Positions 1 through 7,752 of a stretch of 64,000 bases of DNA are shown piece after piece. The DNA lies in NCBI GenBank assembly GCA_964515235.1, contig CAZEVO010000001.1, positions 42,403 through 106,402 on the forward strand, in the 5' to 3' direction. This stretch comes from OPU3-GD-OMZ sp964515235. Lineage in GTDB: Bacteria; Pseudomonadota; Gammaproteobacteria; Methylococcales; Methylomonadaceae. Position 1 is the first letter of the stretch, and each line of letters begins with the position of its first letter. The notes under the pieces are model-generated. The model was not told the DNA's origin, ran no database searches, and was given only the letters and a program-made list of their open reading frames with translations. The position numbers and the translations under genes were made by a program.

Positions 1-1
1 G

Positions 2-616
2 AATTTTGTGAATGCTTTGCAGTGGGCGATTGGGCTAGAAACCTTTCTTTTAGTTGAGGATCCTTGGCGAATATTTTTAACTACAGACCATCCAAATGGT
101 GCTCCTTTTACTTCTTATCCGCATTTAATCCGCTTGCTTATGGATCGAAGTTTTCGCAACGATATGCTGAAAACGATTCATCCTGAAGCGCAGAAGATGA
201 CCACACTGGCAGCTATTGAAAGAGAGTACTCCTTGCAAGAGATTGCCATTATGACGCGTGCTGGAGCTGCGAAGTTAGTTGGTTTGGCTGATCGTGGTCA
301 TTTGGGCGTGGGTGCCTTTGCTGATATTACGGTATATACGCCTAATGATAATCGGGAGGAGATGTTTGCAACACCTGATTATGTTTTTAAGGATGGTGAG
401 TTAGTGGTTCAAGATGGTGAAATTGTTCATATTAAATGGGGTACTACGAACATTGTTAGGCCTGAATTTGATAAGGGTATTGAAAAGGATCTGGCAAAAT
501 ATTTTAATCGGCACATGACCATGAAAATGGGAAACTTCAAGATCAGTAATGATGAAATGACTGAAGACGGTCGGAATACGTTGACCATTCAGGAAACGAA
601 GAGGGTTACGGTATGA
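2..616 (+). CDS. fhcA: Formylmethanofuran dehydrogenase-type subunit A, FhcA (3' part only)
   Basis: This is the C-terminal ~204 residues of the amidohydrolase-like subunit A of the formyltransferase/hydrolase (Fhc) complex. In H4MPT-dependent methylotrophs this complex converts formyl-H4MPT to free formate through a formylated methanofuran-type carrier; FhcA is the subunit that hydrolyses the formyl group. The gene is cut by the left window edge: the reading frame is open from base 2, and the GTG at 8 is internal, not a start. Visible family features are the TTDHPNGAPFTSYPHLIRLL stretch near residue 27 of the visible part and the amidohydrolase tail with LGVGAFADITVY. Its stop overlaps the fhcD start (ATGA), so the genes are translationally coupled in the usual order A-D-C. 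Metal ligands lie upstream of the window and cannot be checked. Confidence 0.93.
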   Translation, partial: NFVNALQWAIGLETFLLVEDPWRIFLTTDHPNGAPFTSYPHLIRLLMDRSFRNDMLKTIHPEAQKMTTLAAIEREYSLQEIAIMTRAGAAKLVGLADRGHLGVGAFADITVYTPNDNREEMFATPDYVFKDGELVVQDGEIVHIKWGTTNIVRPEFDKGIEKDLAKYFNRHMTMKMGNFKISNDEMTEDGRNTLTIQETKRVTV

Positions 617-1512
617 TCGTGAATGGTGTATTAATTGATCATACCTTTGCGGAAGCATTTCCGATGAAGGCAACGCGTGTCATCATTACGGCACAAACAG
701 AGCAGTGGGCTTTTAATGCGGCTAAATCAATGACTGGCTTTGCGACGTCAGTTATAGGTTGTGGTTGTGAAGCGGATATTGAACGTTACTTAAAACCTTC
801 AGAAACACCGGATGGACGTCCTGGTGTTTCAGCCATGTTGTTTACCATGGGGGCCAAATCATTAGTAAAGCAGATTGAAACGAGAGCAGGACAAAGTGTA
901 TTGACTTCACCTACTTCTGCATTGTTCTCAGGTATTGATGGGGGTAAACGGATTCCATTGGGTAAAAATTTGCGCTATTTTGGAGATGGTTTTCAGACTT
1001 CTAAAGTAATCAATGATAATCGTTATTGGCGAATTCCTGTAATGGATGGGGAGTTTCTGGTTGAGGAGACAACGGGGCAGGTTAATGCGATTGGTGGGGG
1101 TAATTTACTTATTCTGGCAGAGTCTGAGGTGGACGCATTAGAGGCTTGTGAAAAAGCCGTTCTTGAAATGCGAAAAGTACCTAATGTTATCTTACCTTTT
1201 CCGGGAGGCGTAGTACGATCAGGTTCTAAAGTTGGGTCAAAGTACCCGGCGTTGACCGCGTCAACTAATGATGCTTTTTGTCCAACTTTAAAAGGTATTA
1301 CAACGTCTGAGTTATCGCCAGAGATCGAGTCAGTGATGGAAATTGTTATTGATGGGCTGAGTGAGGCTGATATTAAAAAAGCGATGAAAGTAGGAATGGA
1401 GACCTTTTGTTCGATTGGTGCCTATAATGGTGTTAAACGCATTAGTGCGGGTAATTATGGTGGTAAATTAGGCCCCTATCATTTTCATTTACAGGAGATC
1501 ATGAATGACTGA
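613..1512 (+). CDS. fhcD: Formylmethanofuran--tetrahydromethanopterin formyltransferase, FhcD (Ftr)
   Basis: This 299-residue protein has the full length of the Ftr family. It moves the formyl group between H4MPT and the methanofuran-type cofactor as subunit D of the Fhc complex, in the formaldehyde-oxidation route of methylotrophs. Family stretches include VNGVLIDHTFAEAFPMKATR at the N-terminus, the FTMGAKSLVKQIETRAGQ segment near residue 80, and the C-terminal SAGNYGGKLGPYHFHL. The ATG at 613 overlaps the fhcA stop by four bases, and the 3' end overlaps fhcC by eight bases, so all three are clearly one transcript. Nothing unusual is seen in length or motifs. Identification is firm. Confidence 0.96.
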   Translation: MIVNGVLIDHTFAEAFPMKATRVIITAQTEQWAFNAAKSMTGFATSVIGCGCEADIERYLKPSETPDGRPGVSAMLFTMGAKSLVKQIETRAGQSVLTSPTSALFSGIDGGKRIPLGKNLRYFGDGFQTSKVINDNRYWRIPVMDGEFLVEETTGQVNAIGGGNLLILAESEVDALEACEKAVLEMRKVPNVILPFPGGVVRSGSKVGSKYPALTASTNDAFCPTLKGITTSELSPEIESVMEIVIDGLSEADIKKAMKVGMETFCSIGAYNGVKRISAGNYGGKLGPYHFHLQEIMND

Positions 1513-2326
1513 TTTGACGTTGACAATGAAATATCGTCCGGCTCAGCGCGTTGATATGTCGCCGATTACATGTGATAAGTTAGACGGTCTAGAGTTGGCA
1601 GAGATAGCCGCTATTGAACTACAAAATGGTAAAAGAAAAATACGTGTTGATGAGTTATTCACCCTTTCAGGTTCGGATGTTTGGAATATACACATTGATA
1701 ACAGTTTTTCTAAATTAGATTATATTGGACATCAATTAGATGGTGGTAAAATCCGGGTCACGGGTGATGTGGGTGCCTATTTAGCGATGGAAATGCGGTC
1801 GGGTCAAGTTATGGTTTCAGGTAATACCGGCATTTATGCGGCGTGTCAGATGAAAAATGGACTTTTGCAAGTTGTGGGTGATGTGGGTGATTTCCTAGCG
1901 AGTGCGCTGGCAGGAAATAAAAAAGGTCTTCAAGGAGGAACGGTGATTGTTAGTGGTAACGCGGGTGACCGTGTTGGTGATCATATGCGACGTGGAATGG
2001 TTCTGATTGAAGGCGACGTAGGAGATTATTGCGGTTCTAGAATGATAGCTGGAACTATTGCAGTGATGGGTGAAACGGGCCTAAATATTGGTTATGGTAT
2101 GCGACGAGGAACCTTGTTGTTGTGGCAGCAGCCAAAGGTTCCTGCAACTTTTGGCGACTGTGGAACGCATACCTTTTCATTCCTACCGATGTTATTTAGC
2201 GCGATGTCAAAATTTGACTCTAAGTTTTCGGATTCGTCAAAACATTTTAATCGTGTCCATCGGTATGGTGGGGATATAGCAGAAATCGGACAGGGTGAAA
2301 TCTTAGTTCGGGTGGAGAGTGTTTAG
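1505..2326 (+). CDS. fhcC: Formylmethanofuran dehydrogenase-type subunit C, FhcC
   Basis: This 273-residue protein is subunit C of the formyltransferase/hydrolase complex, related to FwdC/FmdC and to the glutamate synthase alpha-subunit C-terminal domain. It shows the expected right-handed beta-helix repeats between about residues 70 and 210: a recurring GG/GxVxVxGxxGxxxxxxMxxG pattern (for example VTGDVGAYLAMEMRSGQVMV, then VSGNAGDRVGDHMRRGMVLI). Its role is structural, helping assemble the complex and hold the cofactor. It overlaps fhcD by eight bases and ends only six bases before the convergent PurN-like gene, so the fhc operon ends here. No stem-loop terminator is visible in that gap. 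Confidence 0.94.
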   Translation: MTDLTLTMKYRPAQRVDMSPITCDKLDGLELAEIAAIELQNGKRKIRVDELFTLSGSDVWNIHIDNSFSKLDYIGHQLDGGKIRVTGDVGAYLAMEMRSGQVMVSGNTGIYAACQMKNGLLQVVGDVGDFLASALAGNKKGLQGGTVIVSGNAGDRVGDHMRRGMVLIEGDVGDYCGSRMIAGTIAVMGETGLNIGYGMRRGTLLLWQQPKVPATFGDCGTHTFSFLPMLFSAMSKFDSKFSDSSKHFNRVHRYGGDIAEIGQGEILVRVESV

Positions 2327-2332
2327 AATGGC

Positions 2333-2926
2333 CTAATGATTCTTTATGATTTGGCTAATGGATTCAATGTAAAGCATTGTCTCAATGGCTTGTACGCGTT
2401 GTCTCAGTGACTCAGTAGTATCATCGGGGTAAACGGGAACTTCTTTTTGAGCAATAATGGGGCCGTCATCATAAATTTCATTAATAAAGTGAATGCTTGC
2501 GCCGCTGACTTTTTCTTTTGCGTTGAGTACTGCTTGGTGCACACGATCACCATACATGCCCTGACCGCCATATTTAGGAAGTAAGGCGGGGTGAACATTC
2601 AGTATTTTGTTTGAGAAGTATTGAAGTGTTTGCGATTTTATACGCTTCATATAGCCAGATAAAATGACGTAGTCTGTTTTAGCGGCGATGAGGGCGTTTT
2701 TAATTGCTATGTCCTCTTGTTCGCCATCAGGGTGAATTGAGCTATTGATGCAGGTAATTCTTATTTTATTTTCGCAGCACCATTGAAAAATAGCAGAATG
2801 TTGGTTATTGGTAATAACCAGGCCGATGTCAGCATTTAATGACTTGTTCTGTATTGCTCGGATAATCTCTTTTGCAGCCGACCCTCCGTGAGAAGCGAGA
2901 AAGCTGAGCGTAGGTTTTTTAGTCAC
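2333..2926 (-). CDS. purN: PurN-type formyltransferase (phosphoribosylglycinamide formyltransferase-like)
   Basis: This 197-residue protein belongs to the folate-dependent formyltransferase family. The catalytic Asn-His pair is present in ILNVHPALLPKYGG (N110, H112) and the catalytic aspartate in YDDGPIIAQ (D153). The usual family role is formylation of glycinamide ribonucleotide with 10-formyl-tetrahydrofolate in purine synthesis. It carries the GGQGMYG variant of the active-site loop. The start is a GTG at 2926. It is not next to purM, the common partner; instead it lies downstream of the fae-like gene on the same strand and convergent to fhcC. A role in C1 transfer at this locus is only a guess from location; a normal purine-pathway PurN is the default reading. 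Confidence 0.8.
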   Translation of the reverse strand: MTKKPTLSFLASHGGSAAKEIIRAIQNKSLNADIGLVITNNQHSAIFQWCCENKIRITCINSSIHPDGEQEDIAIKNALIAAKTDYVILSGYMKRIKSQTLQYFSNKILNVHPALLPKYGGQGMYGDRVHQAVLNAKEKVSGASIHFINEIYDDGPIIAQKEVPVYPDDTTESLRQRVQAIETMLYIESISQIIKNH

Positions 2927-3009
2927 AATGGGTGTTGTATTGGTTAGGTCAATTAACTGGAAAGAGGTAAGCTGTTCCGGTTTCGTCTATTTTGATTGTT
3001 GTGCGAGGA

Positions 3010-3038
3010 CCCTAAGGCTACGTGAGTAAGCCTTAGGG
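3010..3038 (-). other. Strong stem-loop between the fae-like gene and purN
   Basis: Perfect 10-bp arms (CCCTAAGGCT at 3010-3019 and its complement at 3029-3038) enclose a 9-base loop, about 25 bases past the fae-like stop codon. On the minus strand, the direction of both flanking genes, no T-run follows the hairpin, so it is not a textbook terminator in that direction. A four-T run follows on the plus strand. It could be a weak terminator, an mRNA-stabilising 3' hairpin for the upstream gene, or an attenuator before purN. Confidence 0.55.
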
Positions 3039-3062
3039 TTTTCAGGCTGTTTTTAACTGAAA

Positions 3063-3611
3063 TTAGATTTTACCGTCAAGTCCCATTTGGAAATATTTAT
3101 GGGTAATGCTATCTTGGTTTTCCAGTAGCCAGTCAATGCTAGGTTGATGGTTCATAGCTTTATGAATAGCTTGGGCTGTAGCTTTGCGGTGAATATCAAA
3201 AAGAATTTGATGGTCAAGATTATCATCTTTAGCAACGCTGGGGTTTAGCCATACGGAAACAATAACACCTAAGTCATTTGCTTTTTCTTTTGGGATATCA
3301 CCGGCTCTTACAGCATCTAAAACCCCGTTTGCAATGGCAGCTTGGACAGTACCCATCAGGATATTGGTATAGCGATTATCCTTAACAGTTACTTTGCTTA
3401 CCATTAATGTAACGGGCCGGACTTGTATGTCAGTATTTAAAATTGCAAAAACGCGTGAATGCCCTTTAACCTGATCTCCTGTTAAGGTTGCTAAAGCTGT
3501 ACCCACTGGACCATCTAGTTCGCCAATAATGATTTCAGGTTCTGCTGCTGTTCCCGGAGGACCGCCAGCGACTAAGGATTCACCGGTCCGTAATACAATT
3601 CTTTCACTCAT
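3063..3611 (-). CDS. Formaldehyde-activating enzyme (Fae) family paralogue, divergent
   Basis: This 182-residue protein belongs to the Fae family; classical Fae condenses formaldehyde with H4MPT to methylene-H4MPT. The family fold is recognisable: GESLV near residue 10, EIIIG near 25, the TLMVSKVTVKDNRYTNILMG segment in the middle, then QAAIANGVLDAV. The classical enzyme has a conserved histidine in the AHIDLIIG motif that is implicated in catalysis. Here the aligned position is E24 (AEPEIIIG), and the protein is about 12 residues longer than the usual 170. This points to one of the Fae-like paralogues of unknown or altered function rather than the main Fae. GGAG precedes the ATG by about seven bases. 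It lies beside fhc, supporting a C1-related role. Confidence 0.8.
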   Translation of the reverse strand: MSERIVLRTGESLVAGGPPGTAAEPEIIIGELDGPVGTALATLTGDQVKGHSRVFAILNTDIQVRPVTLMVSKVTVKDNRYTNILMGTVQAAIANGVLDAVRAGDIPKEKANDLGVIVSVWLNPSVAKDDNLDHQILFDIHRKATAQAIHKAMNHQPSIDWLLENQDSITHKYFQMGLDGKI

Positions 3612-3707
3612 ACTGTTTCTCCAAAAAATAAGATCATTAAAAAATGTTTTTGATTAGTAAAATAAGCGAATAGAATATCATATTTGCGAGCTATTTTTAT
3701 TTGCTTT

Positions 3708-4559
3708 ATGGGGACAAAGTTAACAATTCGGGATCATAGTCGTGATGTAGCAGGATTGACTTATGTTTATCCAGTTTTGTCGAGGCGAGCTGGGGGCATT
3801 TCTGTGGGCATTAATTTTAATGTAAACAATGCCTGTAACTGGCGTTGTGTTTACTGTCAGGTTCCGGATTTAGCTCTTGGGAGTGCTCCTGAAGTCGATT
3901 TATTGAAATTAAGAGATGAGTTGTGTTTTTTTTTAGATTATGTCGATTCAGGGCGTTTTTATAAAGATTTTTCTATTGATATTGAATATCAGCAGATTAA
4001 AGATATATCGATCTCAGGGAATGGTGAGCCTACTAGTCTTGATTGTTTTTATGAAGCGATTAAAGTCATCCAAGAGGTTTTGGAAGGTACGGATAGAATG
4101 GGTTTGATGGACTTAGTATTAATTACTAATGGGAGCTTGCTGCATAGGAAACGGGTTAGACAAGGGTTGGCGGTCTGGGGAGCACTAGGCGGACGTGTTT
4201 GGTTTAAGGTCGATAGTGCAAGTTTAGCAGGGCGTGATTTGATTAATAACACGTTGATAACAACTGAAAGGGTGATTGAGAATATACAGTTTGCTGCTCA
4301 ATATTGTGAACTCTGGTTGCAAACGTGTTTGTTCAATTATGAGGAAAAAATAAACTGTGAAGATGAGATGAGAACTTACCACCTGTTTTTGCAAGGTATA
4401 CGAGAAAAAGTGGCGATACAAGGTGTCTATTTATACACTGTGGCGCGACCTTCTTTGCAACCAGAGGCGTTATTGATTTCACCAATGCAGGACTATCAGT
4501 TAGATCGAATAGCAGAGAGCATAAGACGGTTAGGGTTTAAAGTTCAAGTCAGCTATTGA
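3708..4559 (+). CDS. Radical SAM protein (COG0731-like), function unknown
   Basis: This protein of about 283 residues has the radical SAM iron-sulfur motif CNWRCVYC (CxxxCxxC) in its N-terminal third and the SAM-binding ISGNGEPTS stretch about 60 residues later. It resembles the COG0731 group of iron-sulfur oxidoreductases, which includes the wybutosine-synthesis relatives. I chose the ATG at 3708 rather than the upstream TTG at 3684 because the family-like sequence begins at MGTKLTIRDHSRDVAG; neither has a strong ribosome binding site. It is divergent from the fae-like gene with about 96 bases between the starts. Because radical SAM enzymes take part in pterin cofactor synthesis and it sits in a C1 cluster, a link to H4MPT is possible but not shown. 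Confidence 0.7.
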   Translation: MGTKLTIRDHSRDVAGLTYVYPVLSRRAGGISVGINFNVNNACNWRCVYCQVPDLALGSAPEVDLLKLRDELCFFLDYVDSGRFYKDFSIDIEYQQIKDISISGNGEPTSLDCFYEAIKVIQEVLEGTDRMGLMDLVLITNGSLLHRKRVRQGLAVWGALGGRVWFKVDSASLAGRDLINNTLITTERVIENIQFAAQYCELWLQTCLFNYEEKINCEDEMRTYHLFLQGIREKVAIQGVYLYTVARPSLQPEALLISPMQDYQLDRIAESIRRLGFKVQVSY

Positions 4560-5436
4560 TGGGCCTGTTCTTATAGTAAGTGTAGATTAGGAAAAATGCG
4601 GTAATGGTTGTTAGCCAGATAGTGACCATAGGGCCGATCACGCCATCATAATTACTGACCATAAAATACCAATCAGAGTCAGGATTTCGATTTAAGAAAG
4701 CCGAGTTGCACTTAATAAGAAAGACCCAGCCAGCATGGATGCCAATGCATAAACCTAGACTCATAGGGAAAAGGGTTCGTAATATGGCAAGAAATACACC
4801 TACGCTCATCAGAGCAATAAATGCAGACAGGTTTTCAGGATTGGTGAGTTGAGTAAGGGCGTCTGTTATGAGGTAGTAACTACTGTAGAGACTGGCCTCA
4901 TCGGCAGGTATTTCTGTTTTACTTTTGAGGAAATGTAGTCCGGCATAATAAAAGGCACTAAGAAAAATTGCCAATTGGGTTCCGTTTACGCGTTTAAGAC
5001 TGGTAAGTAAAATTCCTCGGAACAATGCTTCTTCTGGGACGGAAATAAGAAATGAGATAAGTAGGATTTTAAGTATCTTTTGGGTTGCTGTAGCAAGTGT
5101 AAAGTGATAGTTTTCATCAAAAACCCAGATGTTGAGGTGGTAAAAGGTCAGGAATAAAGGGGTTAGGATGGTAATGCCAATCAGTAATCCTACTATTATT
5201 TGTAATGAAAAAATTTTCTTGTGAGAGATGCCTAAGTCAGTCTTTGACAATTTTAGCCAATACATCATGGGGAAAATGCTGAGAATTAACAAAATTAATG
5301 CAGTTTTGCTAATGAGTTTTCTCAAAGGAATAGCGCCATCAATAGCGATAAATAAGAAATAACCAAGAAACCCTGAAAAAACAATTGCAATTGTTAATAT
5401 CGCGAGAGGGGTGAGGGCAGAAAAGAGTTTTTTCAT
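4549..5436 (-). CDS. CPBP-family intramembrane metalloprotease (CAAX/Abi)
   Basis: This 295-residue integral membrane protein has about eight hydrophobic segments. The CPBP (type II CAAX protease-like) signature is visible: EEALFRG at residues 135-141, giving the paired glutamates and the arginine; FYYAGLH about 25 residues on, giving a histidine; and GIHAGW near the C-terminus, giving the third histidine motif. These residues form the intramembrane metal-dependent active site in the family. The substrate is unknown. Its end overlaps the radical SAM gene's end by 11 bases (convergent). It stands alone and has no bacteriocin genes nearby that would suggest an immunity role. Confidence 0.85.
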   Translation of the reverse strand: MKKLFSALTPLAILTIAIVFSGFLGYFLFIAIDGAIPLRKLISKTALILLILSIFPMMYWLKLSKTDLGISHKKIFSLQIIVGLLIGITILTPLFLTFYHLNIWVFDENYHFTLATATQKILKILLISFLISVPEEALFRGILLTSLKRVNGTQLAIFLSAFYYAGLHFLKSKTEIPADEASLYSSYYLITDALTQLTNPENLSAFIALMSVGVFLAILRTLFPMSLGLCIGIHAGWVFLIKCNSAFLNRNPDSDWYFMVSNYDGVIGPMVTIWLTTITAFFLIYTYYKNRPINS

Positions 5437-5457
5437 AAACTGATCAAATATTTTTTA

Positions 5458-5487
5458 TTGTTAGGTCAGGGGATTTTAAGTTATAAT
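5458..5487 (+). promoter_or_regulatory. Sigma-70-type promoter of tRNA-Leu
   Basis: A TTGTTA box (5458-5463) and a perfect TATAAT box (5482-5487) are separated by 18 bases. They end 17 bases before the first base of the tRNA, the spacing expected for a short 5' leader. Confidence 0.65.
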
Positions 5488-5504
5488 TCCCTGATAATTC
5501 AAAT

Positions 5505-5588
5505 GCGAATGTGGCGGAATTGGTAGACGCGCTGGTTTTAGGTACCAGTATCTTTGATGTGAGAGTTCGAGTCTCTCCATTCGCACCA
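5505..5588 (+). tRNA. tRNA-Leu (anticodon TAG)
   Basis: The acceptor arms GCGAATG and CATTCGC pair over seven bases, and CCA is encoded (5586-5588). The anticodon stem CTGGT/ACCAG closes the loop TTTAGGT, giving anticodon TAG at 5539-5541, which reads CUN leucine codons. The D-arm has the leucine-type GGTAGACGC, and a class II variable arm precedes the T-arm GAGAG-TTCGAGT-CTCTC. The gene stands alone between the protease gene and tig. Confidence 0.97.
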
Positions 5589-5718
5589 TACTTTAATACT
5601 CTAATGGATGTTGGTTTGACCCTTCTATAACTTGATTCAGTTTCTTTTAAGTTGTCAGCAGAACATCATCAGACCCAATCTATATTTTATATCCCCGTAA
5701 ATTTATTGAGGTAAATAA

Positions 5719-7044
5719 ATGCAAATTTCTGTTGAGAAAGTTTCTGATTTGAGCAGAAAAATGACTGTTCGTGTATCCGAAGAAATTATTCAAGAAAAGA
5801 TGGATGCTCGGCTTAAGACATTGGCTAAAGACGTTAAGTTAGATGGTTTTAGACCCGGTAAAGTGCCTTTTCATGTCGTAAAGAAAATGTTTAGTGAAAG
5901 AGTAAGGGGTGAAATAACTGGTGAGTTGATTGAGTCATCCTATTATGAGGCGTTACAGAGTGAAAGTTTAAAACCAGCAGGGCCACCGCATATTCTACCC
6001 GGTGAGAATCAAGAAAAAGATAATGGTTTTGAATATACTGCAGATTTTGAAATCATGCCGCAAGTTGATTTAGATGGAATAGATAACATTGAAGTTCAAC
6101 GACCTCTTTGTAGTGTGCAAGCAGAAAATATTGAAAAAACAATTGAAACCTTGCGCCACAACAAAAAAGAATGGAATGCAGTAGAGCGTAATAGCCAAGT
6201 GACTGACCGTTTAACGTTTCATTTTTCTGGTGTTTGTGACGATAAGAACTTTACAGATGGAAAGGTTGAGAGTTATCAGTTGGAATTAGGAACCAATCAA
6301 ATGATTCCAGGCTTTGAAGATGAGTTATTGGGTTTAGGCGCTGGGCAGCATAAAACGTTTGATATCGTATTTCCTGAAGAGTACGGTAATACTGATTTAG
6401 CGGGGAAAACAGCTACATTTGATGTTGAGGTTGTTCTTGTGGAAGAGGTGCATTTGCCTATTGTGGATGAAGATTTTATTAAGTCCTTTGGTAGTACAGC
6501 GGACGATATTGATTCATTTAAGGGCGAAGTGAAATCAAATTTGGAAATTGAATTAGGTCAGGCGATTAAACGGCGAGTTAAAAATCAGGTCATGGATTCC
6601 TTGTTTGATAAATTTTCTATTAATTTACCCGATGTATTGATTGATCAGGAAATAGAAATGCTCAAACAACCTTATAAGGAAAATGCTAAACGCCAAAATC
6701 AGGTTGTGAATGATAGTGATTTGCCGCGTGAAATGTTTGAAGAGCAAGCTAAACGCAGGGTAACATTAGGGCTCGTATTGGCTGAAATTATTCAAGAAAA
6801 TGCTATTAAAGTGGATGCTGCGCGAGTACGTCAAGAAATTGAAGTGATGGCCAATACTTATGAAAAACCGGATGATGTGGTAAATTGGTATTATGCAGAC
6901 AAAAAACGTTTGGATGATGTCGAGAAGATGATTCTTGAAGAACAGGTGATAGACTGGGTCATTGATAAAAATAATGTGGTTGAAATAGATGTTGCATTTG
7001 ATGATTTAATGACGCCAGATAATTCAGGGGTTGTAAATGGCTAA
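5719..7044 (+). CDS. tig: Trigger factor, ribosome-associated chaperone and prolyl isomerase
   Basis: This 441-residue protein has the full length of the family and acts at the ribosomal exit tunnel on nascent chains. The N-terminal ribosome-binding domain carries the signature GFRPGKVP at about residues 44-51. The FKBP-type isomerase domain follows at about 150-245 (DRLTFHFSG, then MIPGFEDELLGLGAGQ), and the C-terminal helical chaperone domain fills the rest. GAGG lies seven bases upstream of the ATG at 5719. It overlaps the start of clpP by eight bases, an arrangement that links chaperoning with proteolysis. The family is unambiguous. Confidence 0.97.
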   Translation: MQISVEKVSDLSRKMTVRVSEEIIQEKMDARLKTLAKDVKLDGFRPGKVPFHVVKKMFSERVRGEITGELIESSYYEALQSESLKPAGPPHILPGENQEKDNGFEYTADFEIMPQVDLDGIDNIEVQRPLCSVQAENIEKTIETLRHNKKEWNAVERNSQVTDRLTFHFSGVCDDKNFTDGKVESYQLELGTNQMIPGFEDELLGLGAGQHKTFDIVFPEEYGNTDLAGKTATFDVEVVLVEEVHLPIVDEDFIKSFGSTADDIDSFKGEVKSNLEIELGQAIKRRVKNQVMDSLFDKFSINLPDVLIDQEIEMLKQPYKENAKRQNQVVNDSDLPREMFEEQAKRRVTLGLVLAEIIQENAIKVDAARVRQEIEVMANTYEKPDDVVNWYYADKKRLDDVEKMILEEQVIDWVIDKNNVVEIDVAFDDLMTPDNSGVVNG

Positions 7045-7675
7045 CTTTAATGAAAGCGCTTTGACTATGACCAATAGTGGATTAGTTCCAATGGTTATCG
7101 AGCAAACGGCTCGAGGAGAGCGTTCTTTTGATATTTACTCGCGATTATTGAAAGAGCGGGTTATTTTTTTGGTTGGTCAAGTTGAAGATCATATGGCTAA
7201 TTTGATCGTTGCCCAACTACTTTTCTTAGAATCAGAAAATCCTGATAAAGATATACATTTATACATTAACTCTCCGGGGGGATCAGTTTCTGCTGGATTG
7301 GCAATTTATGACACCATGCAATTTATTAAGCCAGATGTTTCTACGATGTGCATTGGGCAAGCAGCTAGTATGGGAGCCTTGTTACTTACCGGCGGTGCTA
7401 AAGGTAAGCGTTTTTGTTTGCCTCACTCTAGAATGATGATTCATCAGCCATTAGGTGGTTTTCAAGGGCAGGCGTCGGATATTGATATTCATGCCAAAGA
7501 AATTATTTTAGTTCGGGATCGTCTTAATCGAATTATGGCAGAACATACAGGGCAATCAATGAAGAAAATCCAGAAAGATACGGATAGAGATAATTTTATG
7601 AGTGGGGCTGATGCGGTGAATTTTGGCTTGATTGATCAGGTCTTAATTAGTCGGGAAACAACGTCTGATAAGTGA
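7037..7675 (+). CDS. clpP: ATP-dependent Clp protease proteolytic subunit ClpP
   Basis: This 212-residue serine peptidase forms the tetradecameric chamber that degrades proteins fed in by ClpX or ClpA. The nucleophile serine is in GQAASMGALLL, and the catalytic histidine is in LPHSRMMIHQPLGG. The catalytic aspartate falls in the following DRDNFMSGADA region. The NSPGGSV strand that binds the peptide is also present. A short N-terminal extension before LVPMVIEQTARGERSFDIYS is probably the propeptide removed on maturation. The start overlaps the tig stop. The 77-base gap to clpX contains no terminator, so tig-clpP-clpX may be one transcript. Confidence 0.97.
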   Translation: MANFNESALTMTNSGLVPMVIEQTARGERSFDIYSRLLKERVIFLVGQVEDHMANLIVAQLLFLESENPDKDIHLYINSPGGSVSAGLAIYDTMQFIKPDVSTMCIGQAASMGALLLTGGAKGKRFCLPHSRMMIHQPLGGFQGQASDIDIHAKEIILVRDRLNRIMAEHTGQSMKKIQKDTDRDNFMSGADAVNFGLIDQVLISRETTSDK

Positions 7676-7752
7676 ATGTTCTTATTTTGTTTTAAATTGA
7701 TTAACATTTAACGCAAGAGTAATCTGATAAATTAGGTTTCAGAGGATTTTAA

